Source: Ciceribacter sp. L1K22 (lineage in GTDB: Bacteria; Pseudomonadota; Alphaproteobacteria; Rhizobiales; Rhizobiaceae). From it: a DNA stretch of 64,000 bases. Positions 58,071 through 64,000 of the stretch are shown piece after piece. The notes under the pieces were generated by a model. The model was given only the letters and a program-made list of their open reading frames with translations, had not been told where the DNA came from and did no database searches. The DNA lies in NCBI RefSeq assembly GCF_017599385.1, contig NZ_JAGFPK010000002.1:186001-250000 (forward strand), written 5' to 3'. Positions within the stretch are counted from its first letter, which is position 1; the number at the start of each line of letters is the position of its first letter. Both the position numbers and the translations under genes were made by a program.

Positions 58071-59351
58071 ATGGACAATCTTGAACTTTTTGAGCGGCTC
58101 GGGCTGGCAATCGTCATCGGCGCGGCCGTCGGCGTGGAGCGTCACTGGCGCGAGCGGGAAGAGCGCGAGGGCGCGCGCACGGCCGGCATTCGTACCTTCA
58201 CGATGTTCGGGATGCTCGGTGGTGTCGCAGGCTTGCTCGAAAACGCCTTGCAATCAACCGGCGGCCTACCGGGGATCACGATCGGCGTCTTCCTTCTCTC
58301 GCTTTCCATTGTGATGGTGGTGTTTTCCATCAGGGAGGCAATCGCCGAACAGCGTTTCAGCGTGACCTCGGTCATTGCAGCCATGCTGACTTTCGGACTG
58401 GGGGCCCTTTCCATTCTGGGGGATCTGGCGCTCGCTTCTGCGGGCGGGGTTGCGCTCGTCGCCATTCTTGCCGCCCGTGATTTCCTTCATGCCGCTATCC
58501 GCCGCCTGCATTGGCTGGAACTTCGCTCCGCCATCATCCTGCTCGCCATGACGTTCGTGCTCCTGCCGGTGGTTCCCGATCAGGCAATCGGTCCCTTTGG
58601 CGGGGTATCGCCCCGATCGATCCTCGTGCTCGCGATCCTGCTCGCGTCGATCTCCTTTGTCGGCTATGTGGCGATCCGACTGCTGGGTCCATCCGTCGGT
58701 GGTGTGGTGGCAGGTGCAATAGGTGGGCTGGCATCTTCCACCGGTACGACGATCTCCTTTGCTCGGCGCTCTGCCGAGAACCCGTCAACAAGCCAAGCCT
58801 TGGCCGCCGGCGCGATCAGTGCCGGTGCCGTCTCGCTCGCGCGGACCGGGTTGTTGGTCGCCACGCTTGCTGCACCTCTCGCAGCGCCAATGTTGCCGTC
58901 CATGATTCTCGCGGCCGCCGTCATGGCGGTCTACAGCCTCGTTCTCGCTCGGCGAACCAAAGGGGACAGCGAAACGCAGCCGCCGGCCAATCCATTCGAA
59001 TTGTGGGCTGTGCTGAAGATGGCGCTCCTCCTTGTCCTGGTCGCTTTCGCCGCCCGGGCGGCAGCGCAGTTCTTCGGTGAAGAGGGGCTTGTGATAGCCT
59101 CTTTGTTTTCCGGACTGGCGGACGTCGATGCCGCTACCGTCACGATCGCCGGGATGTTGCCGGTTTTAACCGTCAAAGCCGCGACCATGGGCCTGGCGGC
59201 CGCGATCGTGGCGAACATGGTGGCGAAGGCCGTTTATGGAACCGTGTCGGGCGAGCGGTCCTTCGCCATGCATCTATGGCTGGCGACCGTCCTTTCCGGG
59301 GTTGCCGCGCTGGTCGCACTTCCTGTCACGGGTTTGCTGCAAACGGGGTGA
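58071..59351 (+). CDS. MgtC/SapB-DUF4010 membrane protein
   Basis: A 426-residue polytopic protein. The N-terminal third (about 1-140) resembles MgtC/SapB (RLGLAIVIGAAVGVERHWRERE, GIRTFTMFGMLGGV) and the rest is DUF4010 (about 180-400; GGLASSTGTTISFARRS, SGLADVDAATVTIA). About 12 membrane helices. It is probably an inner-membrane transporter or regulator of unknown substrate. Confidence 0.88.
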   Translation: MDNLELFERLGLAIVIGAAVGVERHWREREEREGARTAGIRTFTMFGMLGGVAGLLENALQSTGGLPGITIGVFLLSLSIVMVVFSIREAIAEQRFSVTSVIAAMLTFGLGALSILGDLALASAGGVALVAILAARDFLHAAIRRLHWLELRSAIILLAMTFVLLPVVPDQAIGPFGGVSPRSILVLAILLASISFVGYVAIRLLGPSVGGVVAGAIGGLASSTGTTISFARRSAENPSTSQALAAGAISAGAVSLARTGLLVATLAAPLAAPMLPSMILAAAVMAVYSLVLARRTKGDSETQPPANPFELWAVLKMALLLVLVAFAARAAAQFFGEEGLVIASLFSGLADVDAATVTIAGMLPVLTVKAATMGLAAAIVANMVAKAVYGTVSGERSFAMHLWLATVLSGVAALVALPVTGLLQTG

Positions 59352-59489
59352 TAGGCTCCTCTCATGCGTCCCCCTTGAACTTCGGCGGTTTTTGTGGTCT
59401 TGAACCGGCCCGACGCTTTTGCGATCAGCGCTTTCGCCACGGTTCGCGTCCGCCGCCTTCATTCGCAGCATACCAGGGGAAATGGTCCG

Positions 59490-60284
59490 ATGGCCCGTTC
59501 AGCACTTCTCAATGTCATGGTTCAAGCCGCCTTCAAGGCCGGCAAGTCGCTGGCGCGTGATTTCGGCGAGGTGCAGAACCTCCAGGTTTCCGTCAAGGGT
59601 CCGGGCGATTTCGTATCGCAGGCCGACTTCAAGGCCGAGAAGATTGTCAAGGAAGAGCTTCTGAAGGCGCGACCGACCTATGGCTTCCTTGGCGAAGAGA
59701 GCGAAGAGATCAAGGGCACCGACGGTGCGCATCGCTGGATCGTCGACCCGCTGGACGGGACGACCAACTTCCTCCACGGCATTCCGCAGTTCGCCGTGTC
59801 CATCGCGCTGGAGCGCAATGGCGAGCTTGTTGCCGGGGTCGTCTTCAACCCGGCAACGGATGAACTCTACACCGCCGAAAAGGGGGGTGGTGCCTTCGTC
59901 AACGATCGTCGTATCCGCGTGGGTGCAAGAAAGGTGCTGTCGGATTGCGTGATCGGTTGCGGTGTTCCGCATCTCGGTCGAGGCCAGCATGGAAAGTTTC
60001 TGATCGAACTGCGTCACGTGATGGGTGAGGTCGCCGGCGTGCGCCGTATGGGCGCGGCAGCGCTCGATCTTGCTTATGTGGCGGCAGGTCGTCTGGACGG
60101 GTTCTGGGAAACGGGGCTATCGCCCTGGGATATCGCGGCAGGTCTGCTGCTGATCCGCGAAGCCGGCGGGTTCGTCAGCGACATGAGCGGCGGCAACGAC
60201 ATGTTCACGACCGGGACTGTGGTCGCCGGCAACGAATATATCCGCAAGTCGCTCCTCGAGGTCATCAGCAGGCCGATGCCCTGA
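59490..60284 (+). CDS. suhB: Inositol-1-monophosphatase family protein SuhB
   Basis: A 264-residue phosphatase: FLGEESEEIKG, motif A DPLDGTTNFLHGIP and motif B SPWDIAAGLLLIREAGG. The MARSALLNVMVQAA start is the normal family beginning, so ATG 59490 is preferred over the in-frame 59394. In many bacteria SuhB also contacts RNA polymerase and affects rRNA biogenesis; that role is family knowledge. A paralogue of the hisN-like gene at 12735. Confidence 0.95.
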   Translation: MARSALLNVMVQAAFKAGKSLARDFGEVQNLQVSVKGPGDFVSQADFKAEKIVKEELLKARPTYGFLGEESEEIKGTDGAHRWIVDPLDGTTNFLHGIPQFAVSIALERNGELVAGVVFNPATDELYTAEKGGGAFVNDRRIRVGARKVLSDCVIGCGVPHLGRGQHGKFLIELRHVMGEVAGVRRMGAAALDLAYVAAGRLDGFWETGLSPWDIAAGLLLIREAGGFVSDMSGGNDMFTTGTVVAGNEYIRKSLLEVISRPMP

Positions 60285-60381
60285 CAACCGGAACGGTAGG
60301 AAACCTTTCCGCCATACCCCTTCAATTCGTCTCAATTTTAAACTAGCCTCCGCGGCGAGATTCCAGGAGGCTGAATAGATC

Positions 60382-61398
60382 ATGGCGAAAGTGAAGCTGG
60401 CGGACCTTGAGGGCTCGGAGGTCCAAGGCGAAGGATACGGCACGAAGCTGTCCAGTCCCATGCCGTTCTTCTCCACGATGGTGATTTTCCTGATCATCGT
60501 CGGCTTCATAACGGCAATCCTCTACCGGCAGGCGCATGCCGCCTTTGTTACCAATCCCGGTCTGAATGGCCTTATTCTTGGCGTTCTCGCGGTTGGCATC
60601 GTTCTGGTTTTCAATCACGTGCTGGCGCTGAGACCCGAGGTTCGCTGGTTCAACTCGTTTCGCGCGGCCGGCAGTGCCGAAAAGGTTGGACGCGAGCCCC
60701 GGCTGTTGGCACCCATGCGGGCGCTGATCGGCAATCGTGGCACGGTCGCGATTTCGACGACAGCGCTGCGCTCGATCCTCGACTCGATCGCTACCAGGCT
60801 TGATGAGTCGCGTGATATTTCACGCTACCTCATCGGCCTTCTCGTCTTTCTGGGCCTTCTCGGCACCTTCTGGGGTCTGCTGGGCACCATCGGCTCGATC
60901 AGCTCGGTGATCCAGTCGCTCGATCCCGCATCAGGAGATGGTGCGGATATCCTGCAATCGTTGAAAAGCGGATTGACGGCGCCGTTGAGCGGCATGGGGA
61001 CCGCATTCTCGTCCTCGTTGCTGGGTCTCTCCGGATCTCTGATCCTCGGCTTCCTCGACCTGCAAGCGGGGCGAGCCCAGAACCGCTTCTACACCGAGCT
61101 GGAAAACTGGCTTTCCTCCGTCACAGATGTCGGTTCTGAGGTTGGCGGCGACAATGCAGAGATGCAGAAGCTCGTCCAGCAGCTGGCGAAGATGGGCGAG
61201 GGCGGTGGGTCGGAGCGGTCGGTGGCTGCCATCGCCAACCTGGCCGAAGGAATCCAGGGCCTTGTTAAGAACATGCGCAACGAGCAGCAGATGCTGCGCG
61301 ACTGGATCGAGGCGCAGCAGGAAGATACCCGCGCGATGCGCAAGACGCTCGACCGGCTGAATGACAAGCTGGGTGAAAAGATCAGCGAGGACAAGTAG
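60382..61398 (+). CDS. MotA/TolQ/ExbB-type proton-channel protein
   Basis: A 338-residue inner-membrane protein with four predicted helices (about residues 28-48, 62-82, 146-168 and 197-222), the last two carrying the MotA/TolQ/ExbB signature (FWGLLGTIGSI, APLSGMGTAFSSSLLGLSG). The C-terminal 100 residues look helical. It sits two bases before a MotB/OmpA-like gene, so the two form a channel and stator-like pair. No flagellar, Tol or TonB genes are near. Function unknown. Confidence 0.85.
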   Translation: MAKVKLADLEGSEVQGEGYGTKLSSPMPFFSTMVIFLIIVGFITAILYRQAHAAFVTNPGLNGLILGVLAVGIVLVFNHVLALRPEVRWFNSFRAAGSAEKVGREPRLLAPMRALIGNRGTVAISTTALRSILDSIATRLDESRDISRYLIGLLVFLGLLGTFWGLLGTIGSISSVIQSLDPASGDGADILQSLKSGLTAPLSGMGTAFSSSLLGLSGSLILGFLDLQAGRAQNRFYTELENWLSSVTDVGSEVGGDNAEMQKLVQQLAKMGEGGGSERSVAAIANLAEGIQGLVKNMRNEQQMLRDWIEAQQEDTRAMRKTLDRLNDKLGEKISEDK

Positions 61399-61400
61399 TC

Positions 61401-62432
61401 ATGGCTCTTGCTCGCAATCGGCGTCGCGACAGGGGTGTCGACTACTGGCCGGGTTTTGTCGACGCGCTGTCCACCCTGCTGCTGGCGATCATGTTCCTGC
61501 TGACCGTCTTCGTGGTGGCGCAGTTCATCCTCAGCCGCGAAATCACCGGCAAGGACGAGGTGCTCAACCGGCTGAACAATCAGATCGCCGAGCTCACCGA
61601 ACTTCTGGCTTTGGAAAAGGGTAACAAGCAGGATCTCGAGGATTCGCTGGCCGCCCTGCAGTCCTCTCTCGCGGCGTCGGAGGGAGAGCGTTCGCGGCTT
61701 CAGGAACTTCTCTCCAGCGGCGCGGGTGCCGCAGACGCGGCCAATGCGCAGGTCGGCGCCCTCACTGATCAGCTAGACGAGGAACGCCAGGTGAGCGCGC
61801 GCGCGCTCAACCAGATCGAACTCCTAAACCAGCAGATCGCCGCCTTGAGGGCGCAGATCGCCGCCGTCGAATCCGCTTTGCAGGCATCTGAAGCCAAGGA
61901 TGCTGCCTCTCAGGCCAAGATTTCCGATCTCGGGCGCCGGTTGAATGTGGCACTTGCCCAGCGTGTGCAGGAGCTCAATCGCTATCGTTCCGATTTCTTC
62001 GGGCGGCTTCGGGAAATCCTCTCCGATCGCGAGAACATCCGTATCGTCGGTGACCGCTTCGTCTTCCAGTCAGAGGTGCTGTTTCCGTCCGGCGGCGATA
62101 CGCTCAATCCGGCCGGGCAGGCGGAGATGACGAAACTTGCCGGCGCTCTTCTCGATCTCGCCAAGGAAATACCGGCGGAAATCAACTGGGTGCTACGTGT
62201 CGATGGTCATACAGACAATGTGCCCCTATCCGGTACCGGGCGTTTTGCCGATAACTGGCAGCTATCGGCGGCCCGTGCGATTTCCGTCGTGAAGTTTCTC
62301 GTCTCCCAGGGCGTACCCGCCGATCGGCTCGTCGCCGCAGGGTTCGGCGAGTTCCAGCCGATTGCCGAGGGCGATACACCGGAGGCCCGCGACCAGAACC
62401 GACGGATCGAGCTCAAGCTGACCGAACGATAA
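61401..62432 (+). CDS. MotB-like protein with coiled coil and OmpA domain
   Basis: A 343-residue protein: one membrane helix (about residues 18-43) with an acidic residue near its start (D21 in GFVDALSTLLLAIMFLL, the proton-carrying Asp position in MotB/ExbD), a long coiled coil (about 50-190), and an OmpA/MotB peptidoglycan-binding domain (about 205-340; VDGHTDNVPLSGTG, NWQLSAARA, DQNRRIELKL). It would anchor the channel partner to the cell wall. No family function is established for this orphan pair. Confidence 0.85.
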   Translation: MALARNRRRDRGVDYWPGFVDALSTLLLAIMFLLTVFVVAQFILSREITGKDEVLNRLNNQIAELTELLALEKGNKQDLEDSLAALQSSLAASEGERSRLQELLSSGAGAADAANAQVGALTDQLDEERQVSARALNQIELLNQQIAALRAQIAAVESALQASEAKDAASQAKISDLGRRLNVALAQRVQELNRYRSDFFGRLREILSDRENIRIVGDRFVFQSEVLFPSGGDTLNPAGQAEMTKLAGALLDLAKEIPAEINWVLRVDGHTDNVPLSGTGRFADNWQLSAARAISVVKFLVSQGVPADRLVAAGFGEFQPIAEGDTPEARDQNRRIELKLTER

Positions 62433-62466
62433 CGGTTGATCGGCATGCTCCCGGGCTTGTGGTTAC

Positions 62467-62484
62467 TCTTACGTATTCGTAAGA
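62467..62484. promoter_or_regulatory. Inverted repeat upstream of the FAD dehydrogenase gene
   Basis: TCTTACG-TATT-CGTAAGA is a perfect 7-base inverted repeat, 31 bases before the ATG and 17 before its ribosome site. Size and symmetry suit a TetR- or MarR-type operator. The binder is not in the window. Confidence 0.35.
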
Positions 62485-62515
62485 ATAGCCATGGGCTGTG
62501 GAGGAGGACGCGCCT

Positions 62516-64000
62516 ATGCCGGCAAGTCAGTTCGATGTGGCGGTGATCGGTGGCGGTCTCGCGGGTCTCGTTGCCGCGACCGAAGCAGCCGAACGCGGTC
62601 TCAAGGTCTGCGTTCTTGACCAGGAAGGCGAACAGAATCTTGGCGGCCAGGCCTTCTGGTCGCTGGGCGGACTTTTCTTCATCGACAGCCCCGAACAGCG
62701 GCGGTTGGGCATTCGCGACAGCCAGGCCCTGGCGCGCCAGGACTGGCTTGGCTCGGCTGCGTTCGATCGGGCCGAGGATTACTGGCCAAGACTGTGGGCG
62801 GATGCCTATCTGGAATTCGCAGCCGGCGAGAAGCGGCGCTGGCTACATGACCTCGGAATGCGCTGGTTTCCCGTCGTCGGCTGGGCCGAGCGCGGCGGTT
62901 CGCTCGCCAACGGTCACGGTAACTCGGTTCCGCGCTTCCACATTGCCTGGGGCACGGGGCCAGGTGTGCTCGAACCCTTTGTCCGGAAAGCGCGGGCGAT
63001 GGCTGAGGATGGGCGGCTTTCTTTCCTCTTTCGGCATCGGGTCGATAGTCTGACTGTCACTAATGGCGTCGTTACCGGTGCGCGAGGCGCCGTCCTTAAG
63101 CCGGATGCAGCGGTTCGCGGTGCCGCGACCAACCGGGAGGTTGAGCAAGAGTTCGAAGTCGAGGCGGGCGCCGTGGTGGTCGCGTCCGGCGGTATCGGCG
63201 GCAATCACGATCTCGTCCGACGAAGCTGGCCGGTTGAGCGGCTGGGTCCGCCACCTCGTACAATGGTCAGCGGCGTTCCGCAGCATGTCGACGGAAGAAT
63301 GCTGGAGATTACGCGTTCTGCAGGTGGCGATGTCATCAACGGCGACCGGATGTGGCATTACACGGAAGGTGTCAAGAACTGGGACCCGATCTGGCCGCAG
63401 CACGGGATTCGCATATTGCCGGGGCCGTCGTCCTTCTGGTGCGACGCCGATGGAAACCGGCTGGCACCTCCGGCCATGCCGGGCTTTGACACCATGGCAA
63501 CGTTGAAGGCCATCCGGGCGACAGGCCATGACTACAGCTGGTTTATTCTCAACAAGGCAATCATCAAACGTGAATTCGCTCTTTCAGGCTCTGAACAGAA
63601 TCCTGACCTCACCGATAAGAACATCCGATTGCTGCTGAAGCGCCTTGGCAAGGAACCGCCAGGACCTGTGCAGGCCTTCATGGACAAGGGTGAGGATTTC
63701 GCTGTCCGTGACACGCTCGAGGACCTGGTTGTCGCTATGAACGATATCAGCGGTGAGGGCCGGCTCGGTATCCATCACCTGCGCGAGCAGATCGAGGCCC
63801 GAGACCGAGACGCGGAGAACAAGTTTGGCAAGGATGTCCAGATGACGGCGATCCGGGGAGCGCGGAACTATGTCGGCGACCGGCTGATGCGTACCGTAAA
63901 GCCGCATCGCCTGCTGGATCCCGCGATGGGCCCGCTGATCGGGGTGCGGCTGCATATCCTGACGCGCAAGACGCTAGGCGGCATTCACACCGATCTTTCA
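62516..64000 (+). CDS. FAD-dependent dehydrogenase, KstD/flavocytochrome-c-like (3' end beyond window)
   Basis: 495 codons are visible and the frame is open at the right edge. N-terminal FAD motif VIGGGLAGLVAATEAAERGL (about residues 10-29), GGQAFWSLGGLFF shortly after, and AVVVASGGIGGNHDLVRR near 220. The arrangement fits the FAD-binding dehydrogenase family related to 3-ketosteroid delta-1-dehydrogenase and fumarate reductase flavoproteins. AGGAGG lies before ATG 62516. The substrate is unknown. The family is usually about 550 residues, so roughly 55 are missing. Confidence 0.85.
   Translation, partial: MPASQFDVAVIGGGLAGLVAATEAAERGLKVCVLDQEGEQNLGGQAFWSLGGLFFIDSPEQRRLGIRDSQALARQDWLGSAAFDRAEDYWPRLWADAYLEFAAGEKRRWLHDLGMRWFPVVGWAERGGSLANGHGNSVPRFHIAWGTGPGVLEPFVRKARAMAEDGRLSFLFRHRVDSLTVTNGVVTGARGAVLKPDAAVRGAATNREVEQEFEVEAGAVVVASGGIGGNHDLVRRSWPVERLGPPPRTMVSGVPQHVDGRMLEITRSAGGDVINGDRMWHYTEGVKNWDPIWPQHGIRILPGPSSFWCDADGNRLAPPAMPGFDTMATLKAIRATGHDYSWFILNKAIIKREFALSGSEQNPDLTDKNIRLLLKRLGKEPPGPVQAFMDKGEDFAVRDTLEDLVVAMNDISGEGRLGIHHLREQIEARDRDAENKFGKDVQMTAIRGARNYVGDRLMRTVKPHRLLDPAMGPLIGVRLHILTRKTLGGIHTDLS

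Noticed and set aside
60382..62432. Zorya-type anti-phage system (ZorAB)
   Set aside because: The channel pair resembles ZorA/ZorB in outline, but the very long ZorA tail and the ZorC/ZorD/ZorE genes are absent; neighbours are housekeeping.

Overview
The window looks like a chromosomal segment of an alphaproteobacterium of the order Hyphomicrobiales (Rhizobiales), most likely Rhizobiaceae (Rhizobium/Agrobacterium/Ensifer-like). Supporting signs are the high GC content, an Omp10-type lipoprotein, homospermidine synthase, a CpdR-type cell-cycle receiver, a GapR-type DUF2312 protein, an MmgR (alpha-r8) small RNA next to an inositol-monophosphatase-family gene, a rhizobial RpoH-type promoter in front of an Hsp20 gene, and a typical rhizobial intergenic palindromic element between gltB and gltD. 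No phage, insertion sequence, CRISPR array or plasmid replication gene was seen. Coding density is high and most genes are housekeeping.

Region 1 to 10.8 kb is the most accessory-looking part: a catabolic island for an acid sugar. It holds an LtnD-like dehydrogenase (cut by the window edge), a DenD-like D-erythronate dehydrogenase, an FAD-linked 2-hydroxyacid oxidoreductase, a GntR/FCD regulator, a XylX-like FAH-family enzyme and a complete TRAP transporter (DctQ, DctM, DctP). Facing it is a second regulator, dehydratase and permease operon (GntR/FCD, enolase-superfamily acid-sugar dehydratase, EamA permease). Three inverted repeats that fit FCD-regulator half-sites lie in front of the transcription units.

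Region 10.8 to 16.3 kb holds tRNA-Val(GAC), cpdR, an N-formylglutamate amidohydrolase, the MmgR sRNA, hisN, an alpha/beta hydrolase, a heat-shock Hsp20 unit with an RpoH promoter and a candidate thermosensor leader, and a threonine aldolase. Region 16.3 to 23.1 kb is gltB-gltD (ammonium assimilation). Region 23 to 31.9 kb is mostly envelope: a DUF459 SGNH-like protein, an MltB-type transglycosylase, galU, a beta-barrel protein, kdsD, an NfeD/SPFH pair, and hemH.

Region 32 to 45 kb carries a secreted 5'-nucleotidase with LysM, a chemoreceptor, Omp10, homospermidine synthase, a pabB-pabC-yciI-DUF3445 cluster, oligoendopeptidase F and a degenerate NtrC-like regulator. Region 45 to 55 kb has a DUF882 protein, gapR, DUF1244, a second N-formylglutamate amidohydrolase, DUF1036-pyk, an alpha/beta hydrolase, a TPR protein, the zinc-free L36, purEK and two small DUF465 proteins. 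Region 55 to 64 kb has an ArsR-type regulator, a TauE/SafE permease, a ThiE-like protein, a Sel1-repeat protein, an MgtC/DUF4010 membrane protein, suhB, a MotA/MotB-like proton-channel pair outside any flagellar cluster, and the start of a large FAD-dependent dehydrogenase that runs off the window.

The least ordinary items are the acid-sugar island with its shared operator-like repeats, the regulator lacking both the receiver lysine and the GAFTGA loop, the ThiE-like and SGNH-like proteins that lack catalytic residues, and the orphan proton-channel pair.
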